Assembly (NCBI GenBank): GCA_905331475.1
Contig: CAJNYU010001819.1
Span: 41,990-105,989 of the forward strand
Length of the DNA stretch: 64,000 bases
From: Rotaria socialis
Lineage: Eukaryota > Rotifera > Eurotatoria > Philodinida > Philodinidae
Reading direction: 5' to 3'
Below are positions 26,041-38,205 of the stretch, piece after piece (position 1 is the first letter of the stretch; each line of letters begins with the position of its first letter). The notes below the pieces were generated by a model, which saw only the letters and a list, made by a program, of their open reading frames with translations, did not search any database and was not told where the DNA came from. A program made the position numbers and the translations under genes.

Positions 26041-27872
26041 TTTTTATTCCATTAATTGTTGTTCTTTTTTTCTTCGAAATTGTCATGATGCTTTTTAGCC
26101 ACTTCATTCAAATGAACTTATAATATTAATGGAGTTATTTTTAAAATTCGATTAGCTCTTCACTCATAAAAAGTCATATTAACTGAATTATAGGATTATA
26201 TAAGATTTAAAATGTACTCAATAATCGACTTTCCCTACGAAGGTTTCTAAATAATTATTTGTCAACTTTTCAATGTGACATTGTTTTCTACAGCGAATTT
26301 TTTGTTGAAAAAGCGTGGAATAATATATATATATATATTAAATCAGATATTTTTATTACGAAAAACATTTTATTACGAAGTTTTGCACTGATGATCACAC
26401 TCATTGGGTAGCTAGTGCGCAACATGAATTGATGTTCTACGCATATAATCGAAGTGTATCTCTACCTTTTCTTTTGCATGTATTTCAATGCATCATAGTC
26501 CAAATTTTCTATGCATCATTACATTTTATTTTTAGTTATTACTGTCAATCAAACGTGATTCTCTATTGAAACTACATATAGTAATGACAGTTTTAGTGTG
26601 TTTACTCATGGATGCAAATATGTATAAATATATATCTTTTTTTTGTAGTTGGCGTGAAATGAATAGAATTCATTGAAAGTCAAAAAAACAACATTACTCT
26701 ACAAATGAAACGAACTATTTTTAAGTACATCTATATAATTACTTTTTTTTATAAAAATAAGTTTGACAGTAAGACTGCTTTTTCTCTTCTTCTCATGATG
26801 ATTCGAGAAAACAGGCAATTAAACGTTGCAGAAAAAAAAATCAGACCTAATGATAAAGAAAAAATGTATATAAAAAATTAGTGAATCACAACAGCTGTTA
26901 CTTTTTGCATAGTAGCAACCTCGACGGTGCGCGCTGGCGTGATGTACGAACAGATATTTTTACTATTTTTACATATATATATATAGCTATATATATATTT
27001 ATCTACGTCGAGGTAATCAGTAAACGAGATCGTGTCTGTTCTATGATTATTATAGAGCAGGAAGCAATGTAAATAGAAAACAGAAAAGAATAGAATAGAG
27101 AAATAATGATGCATGACTCATGACGATGACTACTACGGTCGTAATGGCTTGGCATCGAGCCATCAGCTGTCTCTTCCATATTCTCGTATCTTTTCTATTT
27201 CTTCTATTGTTTCGTCGTTCTTTCTTTCTTGTCTCTCTTCTTAACAAATATTTATTTTGATAAAAATACAACAAATGATGAATATTTGCCCTTTATGCTT
27301 TTTTTACACATATTTGCTAAAGATTGTTAACATTACATAACGTATTTGATCATCTGTTGTTATTATTGATGTTTGTCCCCGGAATCTACATATTTTTTCA
27401 TTCTGCGCAGTTCTATTACTATTTTTCTCTTTTCTGACATTGTTCTCGTTGACCTAAATATAATCATGCAGGATGTCGTCTTCTTTCTTCCGATTTTTCC
27501 CTTTAATCTGAAAACGACAATTGTAGCAGACTTTCTCGCCGGCGAGTTCGACCATAAGGTCGCATAGCAAAGAAGACACAAGATGGAGGGTTTGTGCATA
27601 CACGCAAGAAGAAAAGAAAAGAGAAAAGAAGAAGAAGAAGAAGAAGAAAAAAAAGAGGAGAAAACAAATGCTCGAACGCATGCGAATAGAAAAAAAACGC
27701 GAACAACAGAGCACGACTGGTGGGAGGGAGTGTGTATGTAAAGACGATGTGCGGGCAACGTAGAAGGGAAAAAAAGAAGGACATAAAACAGACCAAGAAT
27801 GTGCAGTACATTCGCACACCATCACGCTATTGCTATCAACCACACACGTGCATTTTTCGAGGCGGGCTTTTT

Positions 27873-27873
27873 G

Positions 27874-27901
<28 letters not shown>
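27873..27901. repeat. (TC)n microsatellite
   Basis: An uninterrupted run of about 14 CT units in the gene-poor region. Confidence 0.9.
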
Positions 27902-27904
<3 letters not shown>

Positions 27905-30548
27905 CTCATTTTCTCTTCTTTATTCTCTTACACGCGTACTAACATGAAGTTCATTTATCGTCTATTTTTGTGTCTTTTTTCAGAACATAAGATTATTTCA
28001 ACAACAACAACATTTGATCTCGTCGATAATAATTGGTTCTTTTTCGCTTTATGATTGATTATTGTCAAATCTATGTTCTGCTAAAATATTTTCCGTGACA
28101 AAACTCATTTGGAAGAAAATTAAGGTATTTAGTTAAATCTTACTTTTTTTGAAATCAGTTCGATTTTACGCCGTGTTCTCTATTCATAAATTTTTCTAGT
28201 ATTTCTTTCTTCCTCTTTTTTTATGTCGTTAATAAAACATTTAGATATTATATTCTAAGTTTTATCGCATATTTACGTAACAGTTAAGTACAAAATCGAT
28301 AGGTTTTAAATTCTTCTTTTTTCGCGAACGTAAAATGAAACATTCGTTTAAACTTATTAGTTGACAAAAAATACTTGGTGTCATTTTGCATTATTACAAA
28401 TGAATCGTTTCTTATTTCATTCGTTTAGTACCTTTAAATGTATATTTTTAGCGTGATTGATGTCATTATGTGCGTGCAGCACGCTTACTTCCACTTTTAT
28501 GCTATGTTTTCTTCATTCTTCAGCAAGTTGAAGTTCAATCGATAGAATCTTGTCGTCTGTCGTGTCTCATTTTTGTTATTTAAGGTCATGAAAGATGCAC
28601 CATCTGTAGGTTATCGATCTTATGCAATAGATGTAACTTCGATTGTATTGAGAAGAAGCAACAACAAAAAAAAATTAACGGCTATTATACTTTCAAGTAC
28701 TGCACCGGTTGTACTAGTTATTGATGTTATTTATCTTATAATAGTTTAGGATTCACAATTGTCTTTTTCGCAGAAATGCCGTTGTTGACTCATGATAGTA
28801 TATTGCGGGGAGGCTGATAGGTTATCAATAGTCACAGCAAGAGAGAAAAAGAATAATCAAGCTGATCTATGTTTATGACAAAAAAGAAAGACCGACAACC
28901 CTTCTATTTGCATTTGTTACATGAGAAGCTATATGGGTGTGTGAAAGAGAAAAAAGGTTTGAGAACCTGTTGCTCGTAGACAAAAAAAAAGATGGAAAAA
29001 GCTTTTAGGAATTATTTGCCTGTTGATTGAAGAGGAAGATTATATTTAGATGGTCTATTTCTTTCCTCTCAAGCTCTCATTTTGTTCGATAGACATATTT
29101 ATTGTAATTCTACATCATGTTTCTTTTCCTTTTGCGGTGATTAGATATTTCATCATTGTCCGAATGTAACTGTTGTTGTCATTATCAAGCGAACGTCTTC
29201 GGCATAGATATATAAATATATCATCAATTGATGTCCCTCGTTTCTCTGTCATATTCTCTATTGAATTGACAAACAAAGATATGACATTGACGTGTTTATA
29301 TATTTTTAGAACTTGTTGACCTCTTCGGCAGGCCTATTTTCTTAAAAACATTATTATATGAGAGAATGCGTTAAAGTTAATATAAAAAAAATATATTCGT
29401 ACTTTTTCTTTTTGACCGATAAGAAGAATGATACAAATATGTAGGCATGAAAAAAGAAAGAAATTTCATGCACAAATCATTGAATATATAATAAATTGAT
29501 TATAGCATCGATTTATTCAATAAGTGTGGAATTAGTGATGAAATAGAAAATGGTTTCTTTATCGGACTTGATTTCATCTAAAAATCGAAAACACAAAACC
29601 GTAAGCCGATGATATATATATATATATACTCTAGGATATTTAAAAACAAGAAGCGTATATCTATGATATTGATATTATATTTCTAATTATTTTACCCGTA
29701 GAACTTTCAGTTGAAGAAGTAAATAAAATTCTTGAATTTTCAATGTTTCCTTAAGTTTTCACGATCTGACATATGCAGGGCAGAAATTTTCACTCATTAA
29801 TTTTCGATAATGAAGATTAACTTCTTTGTGGAAAAGTTGAAATCCAACATTTTTCATGCGCGATGGACTGAAATACAAAAAAAGCCTGATGACATACTCG
29901 TTTCATTTTTGAAGGAAAAAAAGGCACTCCTAAAGATTCTTTAATTCGAAAGGAAATGACTCATCAAAAGTCGAATAGGATTTCGTTTAAATTTATCCTG
30001 CGTAATGTTGAAAAACGAAGACAAGACACCTTTTGTTTTATTGTTTTTTTTTTGGTTATGAAGCAACCATAAGCCTCTCTACCGTCGATGAATGTTTTTT
30101 ACGGAAGATTGCTTAGAAAAAAGAAAAGGAATCGACGTGAATGCATTTGAGTATGTAGACATGAGTCAGAAGCGCAATTATTTACATTCGTACCTGCCAG
30201 TTCTTTCTTTTTCTATTCTTATTTCTTCGTGCATTCGCATCATCATCATCATCATCATCATGTCTTTTACTATAGGTATGAACGTGCATGTTCTCTCTTT
30301 TCTATTTAATATTTGACACGTTTAGTCGCATTGGTAATACAGCAAAAAAAAAGAAAGAATGAAAGAGGGAGGACTAAGCAAAAAAATCATCTACTAGAAA
30401 GAGGAAAAGGATGAATTAGTTGATTGCATAGAGCCAGTACTTTAACCCTTTTTAATTATTTTTTGTTATACTGAATGTTATTTATTTTTTATTTTAAGGT
30501 TGTTATCAATAAAGTGTATTTATTTATTAACTTTTATTACTAACTATC

Positions 30549-30578
30549 CTCGCATAATAGCGAGGTGTATTATGCGAG
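30549..30578 (+). promoter_or_regulatory. Perfect 10-bp hairpin just before the TBL1 start
   Basis: CTCGCATAAT (30549-30558) and its exact complement ATTATGCGAG (30569-30578) enclose a 10-nt loop. The stem ends one base before the ATG at 30580. If transcribed, it would sit in the extreme 3' end of the 5' UTR and could hinder initiation. Its function is not known. Confidence 0.5.
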
Positions 30579-30579
30579 A

Positions 30580-33500
30580 ATGAGTTTCACATCTGACGAA
30601 GTTAATTATCTCATTTACCGATATTTATCAGAATCAGGTATGGTATTTACAATATTGATGTTTTTCATTGCTTTTTTTCTATGTATGTTATGACCTTTAC
30701 CCTCCAAGTTTTTTTTTCTATCGCACTCAAGATAAATATTAGACGAAAAAAAAACAAGAGTAAAGAATCTTGAAATACAAGTATGTTTATTTATCGAGGC
30801 AAATATGTCATAAAAAAAATAGGAATTCAGTAATGTAATAAAAAAAATATTTTTGTTTAAAACGCAAAATGTGATTTTTTATTGCTATTTAGTGCTTTTC
30901 TTTTTCAGTTAATGTTCAAATGACATGAAGCTAAAGATAGCACTTTGTATGTTACATTATGTTTATTTCATAGAAATTTTCTTTTACGTCGCTTTTTTTC
31001 TCTTTTTATTGTCGTCATTTACGCGTTCTCTAACGTCGTGCTCTTGCATACAAATTGGATTTTTCTTCTCTTTTATCTTTGTCATCCAGCACCGTTTTAT
31101 TGGCCTCGATAATGCATATGCTTTCGAGCAAGCAAATAAGTTTGAGGTCATAACATAGACAAAGAAATGTCCTTGGAGATAAAAATTCAAGCATTGACGA
31201 GTGTCTAATGCTACGTTTTACAACAATATATACGCACATGTATATATATTTTCCATATGTGTTGACAGATATCTACTAAGTGCATGACAACTGATGACAA
31301 CATCTAAAAAGAGAAAAAAAAATAAAAGACTGAAAAAGCGTACATAATGATGTTTATTTCAGATTAATTAGTACTCCGTATTTCTTATGTTTTCTTACTG
31401 AAGTATATATATATATATGAGTGGAAAGAAAAATAACCTACGTCACAATATATATATATAAATATCCATTTTTTTTATTGTTTCTATTCTTTAGGATTTG
31501 TTCATTCAGCTTATTTATTTGGCCTTGAAAGTCACATTGCTCATACATCAATTAATGGCAATATTGTACCACCAGGTGCGCTTCTTTCCCTTATACAAAA
31601 GGGTCTCTATTATACCGAAGCTGAATTATCCATTGGTGATGTAAGTTTTAACAGATGTCGTTCTATGCTATACACTGCAAATATTTCCTAAAATCACCGA
31701 ATTTATTTTGCATTAGTAACTAGTTTAAGTAGATAAGCAATCCGAGTTGTTTCTCTTAAAAAGGGCGTCTGTTTATTTGTTTTTGGCTTATGAATAGCAC
31801 ATGGTTGTTTTTTAATGTTTTTTTTTTAAAAACACCGTGCGGAATGGCTATCGAGACATTTCGGACGCATAATCTTTGAAAACCGGAGCAGTTGGTTTAC
31901 TCAACCGGCGCTCCATTTGAATTCAAAAAAAAATTTTTTTCATTTCCTTAGGATGGACAAGAACGAACATTCGATAATTTAAGTTTAATCGATGCTGTTG
32001 TACCGGAAATTATTGAAAATCGTCGTAAAGAACTTCAGCAACAGCAGCAGCAACAACAACAACAACAAACTGCATTATTATCCACCGGAACATCTTTAAA
32101 AACCGAAGTAAAACCTTCATCTCGGGCAACAACTGTTTCATCGAATGCTAACGATAAAGAACGTTCGCCAACACAACAACCAACAAATACATCACCACAA
32201 TCAGCAAATCCCACAATAACTGATCGAACGAATATTGAATCATCAGGAATGAATGGTGGAATCAATTATCGAGAGCCGTCAGCAATGGAACAAGGTTCAT
32301 CGTCTTTAAGACCGTTTAATTCAGCAATAACAGGACGTTCACATTCGCCAGCAACAGCCCAGTCCCATTATTTACATAATCATCCGCCATCATCCGCATC
32401 TCATTTGAATACAGTTCAATCATCAGCATCAGCTGGTAATTTTTCTCAAATGTCAAATGGAAATGATAACAATTCACACATGTCCTATAGCAACAGTAGT
32501 AATCATATTGCTGGCAAGAAAAGAAATTATTATTAGTTTGATTTTTTATTTTGGTTTATTTTCTTTCTAGTACCTAAACACGAACCTATGGATTATGAAA
32601 CCAGTAATAGCGCCCATCTTCATCCAAATTATTCAAGAAATCCGACACCGAATTCAACATCTGTACAAACTGGTTCATCGAATAGCCACAATTTAATGAC
32701 AAACGGTACTGTCGAGATACCAGCGAATCGTGTAACTGTATTGCGTGGTCACGAATCTGAAGTATTTATATGTGCATGGAATCCTACACACGATTTATTA
32801 GCATCCGGTTCAGGAGATTCTACGGCACGCATTTGGAATTTACAAGGTTCACGTGAGCCAGAAATGATTTTAAGGCATTGTATTCGACGTGGTGATACAC
32901 AAGTACCAAGTAATAAAGATGTGACAAGTTTAGATTGGAATGTAAGTCTCTCTTTAAAATGCTTCTCAAATTCGAACAAGACGAACCGGTCGATTTCAAT
33001 ACTGAAGTCTCTGTTGGTTCACATCAGAATTCGATAATTTTCTATTCATCGGATTCAGAGAAGGAATTATAGGTCGATGTCATTGTGAACCTGTAAATCC
33101 TCGATGTGCATAAACAAATCTTCAGAGAAAAAAATTCATCCTACAGTTTCCTGTTTTCATAGTCGAACATATGATTGTGACGATATTTGAGTTTAAAATT
33201 TTTGCATTCTCTCGCGTGCACTTGAAATTCGAAATGTTATTAAACTTTTTTTTTTCTAATTTTAGCCATCCGGTACACAACTAGCTACCGGCAGTTACGA
33301 TGGTTATGCTCGAATATGGTCATCCGATGGCAATTTAGCTAGTACACTTGGTCAACATAAGGGTCCAATATTCGCCTTGAAATGGAATAAAAAAGGCAAT
33401 TATATTCTATCCGCCGGTGTTGATCGTACAACGATTATTTGGGATGCGAATTCTGGCCATTGTGAGCAACAATTTGCTTTTCATACAGCACCCGCACTTG

Positions 33501-34335
33501 ATGTTGATTGGCAATCTGACATCACATTTGCATCATGTTCAACTGATCAGAAAATTTATGTTTGCCGTCTGGGTGAAATGCGACCTGTTAAAACATTCCA
33601 CGGACATCAAAATGAGGTCAATGCAATTAAATGGGATCCACAAGGCCGTTTACTTGCTTCATGTTCAGATGATATGACATTAAAAGTACGTTTTTGCAAA
33701 AAATAAAATAACGAAAATTTACTTTGGAAATCTTCTCTAGATTTGGGCGATGACAAAAGAAACACCTGTTCACAATCTACAAGCCCACAATAAAGAAATT
33801 TATACCATCAAATGGAGTCCAACAGGACCCGGCACTATGAATCCAAATGCAACATTACTTCTTGCTAGGTAAGAAAGAAAATGCGTGTTGATGTCTTCGT
33901 TAATTTTCTTTTTTTCAAGTGCATCCTTTGATTCAACCGTACGTTTATGGGATGTTGAACGTGGTGTTTGTCAGAGTACACTTATTAAACATTCAGAACC
34001 GGTTTATTCCGTTGCATTTAGCCCTGATGGTCGTTTATTAGCAACAGGATCATTCGATAAGGCTATTTATATATGGGATATAGCAGTAAGTTACTTTCTT
34101 TTATCTTTATTTTCGTATCTATCGAATCGAATTTAAATTTATCTAGCGAGCTGAAATAGTCCATAGTTACCGTGGTACAGGTGGTATTTTTGAAGTGTGT
34201 TGGAACAGTCGAGGCACACGTGTAGGTGCAAGTGCATCCGACGGAACAGTAAGTTATCAAAGAAACTTCTTTGTTTCATATCTAAATCTTTGATTTCTTC
34301 CTTCGTAGGTGTGTGTACTCGACCTACGAAAATAA
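30580..34335 (+). CDS. TBL1XR1: TBL1/TBL1XR1-like LisH-WD40 co-regulator
   Basis: Nine exons: 30580-30637, 31495-31640, 31952-32513, 32571-32941, 33266-33685, 33741-33868, 33920-34085, 34147-34248, 34309-34335 (1980 nt, 659 aa). The LisH domain is at residues 1-35 (SSDEVN..YRYLxESG pattern). An F-box-like region follows ([15 protein letters not shown]). Then comes a long Gln/Ser/Asn-rich linker, longer than in vertebrates. The WD40 propeller starts at [16 protein letters not shown] and ends in the family's exact C-terminus CVLDLRK. In animals TBL1/TBLR1 are subunits of the NCoR/SMRT-HDAC3 complex, acting as nuclear exchange factors and binding histone tails; this is inferred here by orthology. 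Intron 3 appears to use a GC-AG pair. The last exon is only 27 nt. A CAG/CAA run (32036-32066) encodes polyglutamine. Confidence 0.93.
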
Positions 34336-35175
34336 ATTCGAATGAACTTCAATTGCCGCTAGGTCAATGTATTGCGTTTTCTTGAAATTTTACATGCATT
34401 TTTTTCCTGTTCACATATATACAAAGAGGAAAATACAAGACCTTACTTCGTTTTCCTTCTGTTTTCGTATTATTGTTACTGATTGTACTCCCATTTCTTT
34501 TGTTCTTAAAAAGCAAAACACAAAATTATCATCAACTCTCCTACAACGATGATCTCACTGAAAGAAAAAAAAAGTACATGTTAATGTTTTTCCTTCTTCT
34601 TGCACATAGATATGGGTGTATTTTTTCTCTTCATCTTTTTTTGTCGAACTTGGTCCTCTTGTTTGTATTTGTCTGGCGGTCTTTTTCTCTCTTCTTGCGA
34701 AAACTTCAAAGCAGTGATATATGTGTATGTGTACGTGTCTGACTCTTTCTGTTTCAGTTTTACGTGCACGTGTTTGTATGATGATGAACTCGTGTTTCAT
34801 TATAAATATTTCATACGAGTACATAGATGACGACAAACAGAAACAAAACGTTAGCTTTGTCCGGCAAGATAAAGATTTTCCATAAGAGAAATTTCAGTGA
34901 CCAATTCGCTACTGTTCAAAACAAAAGATTCTATTTACGCATGAATAGTTGAAGTGCACAATTGTGAGTTTGACTTTTTATTCAAGTGTTTGTATAAAAC
35001 AAGTTTCGTCAGATACTAGTTTATTGATACTGACGCCAGCTTACAATTGTTCTTAATTTTTATTTAGGTATTATAGAGGCAGAAAAACAAAATCCTAAAA
35101 ATTGATGATGACAAATGTAATGTTTGTTGTCGGTTAGAACAGAATTGTATATCTACACGAAATTTCAGTGTTTGT
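34336..35175. other. 3' region between convergent genes
   Basis: AATAAA overlaps the TBL1 stop region. The remainder is T-rich non-coding sequence with nothing else recognised. The neighbouring minus-strand gene ends at 35176, so the two genes converge here. Confidence 0.5.
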
Positions 35176-36018
35176 TTATTTACATTCTTCTAATTTGTTT
35201 TTGATTTCTACGTCCATAGCTGGATCATGATTACGAGCATAATTATTTAATTTATCCGAAGCTAATTTGAATTTTTCTTTGGCTTTTTCGCGGTTGCCTT
35301 GTTTAAGGAAGCCGTTACCCCAATCAATATTTGCTTGTGCAACATCAACAGCAAATTGTGGAATTAAATCAGAATCATCATTATCACTCACAACACGGAC
35401 TTTTGTATATTCTTTTGCCCATTCAGAATGAAATTTTACATTTACGCAATAAATATAGATCGCATAAACTTGCGCTAATTCATGGATCTTGGGAACAATT
35501 TTTTGTCCAAGTCCTCCAGACGTTATGAGAAATACTCGTTTATTGGCAAAGTTGTCGCGTATCAAATTAATGCAACGTTCATCTTGATTTTCGCACATTT
35601 CCCATTGATATGTTCCACTGATTTTATCGTACACATCACGAGTTTCCACAAGCATTCCGTCAAGGGTGACAAATTTGAAGCCTTTAAATATGCTTGTATC
35701 AATTGGTTGTGAGAGCATTGGTTTTAAATAGTGGGGGCCTGATGATGCTGGTTTTACAAGAGCGAGAGCAGTAGAGGTACTACTGCTAGCCGCGTGTTGT
35801 GTTTGCTGACTTGCGATGCTCTTGTCATTTCCGAGATTACCCATTTGCATTGGTGCATAGTTTGGTGTTTTCATCGCTGACATCGGAAACACACTGCCAT
35901 TGCCAGCTGAGAGTTGATTTAAAAATTGTTGCGGTAGGAATGATATTGGTACAGGTTCCGACTGTAAATGACTGAAATTTTTAGCCTTTGGTTTTTCTGG
36001 AGGTGGCTGATCGGACAT
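35176..36018 (-). CDS. SSGxxGxxIVPxI-domain protein 1 (280 aa)
   Basis: Single exon. ATG at 36018 is preceded by a TTTTCTAG acceptor-like site about 15 nt upstream. The first 105 residues are Pro/Ser/Ala-rich and disordered-looking. Residues about 110-230 hold a Rossmann-like alpha/beta domain: hydrophobic strand with FKFVTLD, then RVFLITSGGLGQKIVPKIHELAQVYAIYIYC, and a SEWAKEYTKVRVVSD segment. In bdelloids I associate this domain with the N-terminal half of large proteins carrying ADP-ribosyltransferase or TPR regions. Here it stands alone, followed by a helical C-terminal piece (GNGFLKQGNREKAKEKFKLA) resembling one TPR-like hairpin. The function is unknown. A diverged paralogue lies 557 bp upstream on the same strand. 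Confidence 0.82.
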   Translation of the reverse strand: MSDQPPPEKPKAKNFSHLQSEPVPISFLPQQFLNQLSAGNGSVFPMSAMKTPNYAPMQMGNLGNDKSIASQQTQHAASSSTSTALALVKPASSGPHYLKPMLSQPIDTSIFKGFKFVTLDGMLVETRDVYDKISGTYQWEMCENQDERCINLIRDNFANKRVFLITSGGLGQKIVPKIHELAQVYAIYIYCVNVKFHSEWAKEYTKVRVVSDNDDSDLIPQFAVDVAQANIDWGNGFLKQGNREKAKEKFKLASDKLNNYARNHDPAMDVEIKNKLEECK

Positions 36019-36575
36019 TCTTAACTATGAATCTAGAAAATAAAAATGAACTGGCATTAGTTTCAATATTGCTTTGTTGGAAGAAATGAATCGACAAACA
36101 TTTTACGTTCTGTAGAAATATACACACGGAAAAAACCAAGTATTTGGTGAAGAACGCAAAGCATGTTTTTCTCTTACTTCCTTTCTTTTTATTTCGCACG
36201 TGTACCAAGGTTAAAAAACAAGCGACGGAGTATATTTTTTGTCTCATAAAACTAAGCTTTTGAAAAAAATCCTTTTTTTTTACAGTTTAGACTGTAAAAT
36301 AATGAGAAAGAAAAATTTGTCTCAAGGTAAAGAAGTAAGACACGATTGAGAGGAGAAGTAGGAAAGTAACAAAAATATGATTCAGCTAACATTGTCTCGA
36401 ACTAAAAATCCAGATGAAGGCTTCCAAAGGCTAATGTATTCTGTGAAACAAAAATCGTATGGAATTACAAAAACTGCCATACGATAGATTACAACAGGAA
36501 TAACAAAGCAAAATAAATATTTATATAATTTAGATTAACCCTATCACAAGAAAAGATGTTTATTGTGTTATTTTT
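36019..36575. other. Spacer between the paired minus-strand genes
   Basis: Non-coding, AT-rich. It contains the acceptor-like site (minus strand) near 36030 before the start of the downstream paralogue. Nothing else was recognised. Confidence 0.5.
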
Positions 36576-37286
36576 TTAATCTCGACATTCTGTAGATGAT
36601 TGTAAGTTTTCGATTTTTTTGGTAATATTAACAATTAATCTTTCTAGACTATAATCACCCAACATTTTCCCGCGGACTAATAATTTTTTTGACCATGAAT
36701 AACAATTTTTCGCTTCTACATTATCGCCACCAGTTTTATATTGATCACCTTTACTTTCTACATATTTAGCAATGTCTTGAGTAAGACGTTCTAATAGGTT
36801 ATCTTGATGTTCGAGCATTGCTGTTATTTTATCTTCATAATCACGAGCCCATTTGACGTGATCTGAAATATTGCCACAAAAAATATATATTCCTTGAATT
36901 TGAGCTAAATTTGCAATGTCAGGTACAATTATTTTCCCAATAGTACCCGATGAAATGAAGAAAATTTTCTTTTCTGGATGATTCTTAATATAATCTAAAC
37001 CATCTTCAACTGTAGAAAAATATTTTAAACAATAAACTTCTTCAGCTAATTCCTTAAGCATATCCGGATTGGCACATATCATAGTGTCGTCGTCTATTTC
37101 AGCTTCGGCTTCATTATTTGATTGTAGAACTTGGATACTATTGTTGAATTTGTTTTTTAAGTTTGTATACGTATTTTGAACACCAATATACCGATCAATC
37201 CAAACAGTAACATGATCAGAGAAATGACCAAAATCACGGCCATCCGCAGAAACGGGTACCACACCTGTGAACGAATTTGCTGCCAT
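36576..37286 (-). CDS. SSGxxGxxIVPxI-domain protein 2 (236 aa)
   Basis: Single exon. The first ATG (37286) gives MAANSFTG; the frame extends to 37319 only through a TTG, so I chose the ATG. Residues about 70-190 are the same domain as the neighbour: KKIFFISSGTIGKIIVPDI, then IQGIYIFCGN, then KWARDYEDKI. A helical C-terminal part follows (GDQYKTGGDNVEAKNCYSWS), again similar in layout to the neighbour's KQGNREKAKEKFKLA. The N-terminal regions differ completely. No catalytic residues of ADP-ribosyltransferases (R-S-EXE) are seen. The two genes look like an old tandem duplication of a stand-alone domain. The function is unknown. Confidence 0.8.
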   Translation of the reverse strand: MAANSFTGVVPVSADGRDFGHFSDHVTVWIDRYIGVQNTYTNLKNKFNNSIQVLQSNNEAEAEIDDDTMICANPDMLKELAEEVYCLKYFSTVEDGLDYIKNHPEKKIFFISSGTIGKIIVPDIANLAQIQGIYIFCGNISDHVKWARDYEDKITAMLEHQDNLLERLTQDIAKYVESKGDQYKTGGDNVEAKNCYSWSKKLLVRGKMLGDYSLERLIVNITKKIENLQSSTECRD

Positions 37287-38205
37287 GATTATTGTGATAA
37301 CGGAAAACAGAATATTCAAGTAGTTGCTTTATTGATCTACATAATAGAGAACGCATCGATCTATAGTGACTTAATTTCTATTTTCAACACTTGTCATAAG
37401 TTGGAAAAAACCCACACAGACGTACGCGACAATGTTGTTCGTACAGCGCAACGTATAGCATGTAAAACTGAGCTTATGAGTTTCAATACGACGACGCGGA
37501 CACAATCTTACAAAATACGAATCAACTCTAAAGAATTATGTTGAAGCTTTTTTGCTTAGAATTTTGCATTTGACTAACAGAACTCATTCAACAATTAATG
37601 CGAAATTGTGAATATTTCTATGAGTTCGTTTTGAATAGAAAAGAGACTCATATTGTGATATGCTCACTCAAGTATGAAATCAAGAGAGCGCTATAATCGA
37701 AATGATGGTGCTTCATCTCTTTCTGTACTTTGGCTGCTCGTTTCGCACGAGGACTACGATTTGCATAGGTACATCCAATGAGAAATAAATACATAAATCT
37801 TTGGGCGATGCAAATGAATTCTTCGCTTTATATTGTGTTAATAAGTAATAAATAAATAGAAAGTTTTCGGGTAAATACTTCTGAAATTCCTGCTACAGTA
37901 TGATAAATCTAATGCGACCAATAGGATTTTGACTGATATTACAACAACAATTAATTTTAATAAAAACGGCGTCATCTATTGAAATCTAGCGAAAAAGTTT
38001 TTAAATATTCATTAAACAATAACTCTGATTACTAACAAAATTCAAAACTACAATTAATAACCAATTAATTTGCAAATTTTAAATAACGAGGCAAACCTCC
38101 AATAAGAAAATTTTAACGCATGAAAGTTTGACTGACTGTTTTATTCTTTATTTCTTGCTATGAACTTTTTCTTCGTCCTTTTTTATGTTCTTGTAGACTT
38201 TAACT
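37287..38205. other. Divergent intergenic region
   Basis: It lies between the minus-strand pair and the plus-strand SR gene, so it should contain promoters for both. No motif could be assigned. A CTTGTAG acceptor-like site ends at 38195, ten bases before the next start. Confidence 0.45.

Larger units (their letters stand above)
26041..30579. other. Long gene-poor region
   Basis: 4.5 kb of AT-rich sequence with simple repeats: (TA)n at about 26326-26338, 26974-26998 and 29610-29627; a GA-rich block at about 27606-27660; (TC)n at about 27873-27901; and (CAT)n at about 30238-30261. Open frames here follow the low-complexity tracts and are not credible genes. One 53-codon ORF (28588-28749) is mentioned in the findings. 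Confidence 0.5.

Noticed and set aside
27363..27947. Several overlapping open frames of 64-151 codons on both strands
   Set aside because: They follow GA/TC-rich low-complexity DNA and have biased, non-globular translations (Ser/Phe/Arg runs).
31880..31912. Imperfect hairpin GGAGCAGTTG...CAACCGGCGCTCC in a TBL1 intron
   Set aside because: Short, mismatched stem; weak compared with the perfect hairpin at the start codon.
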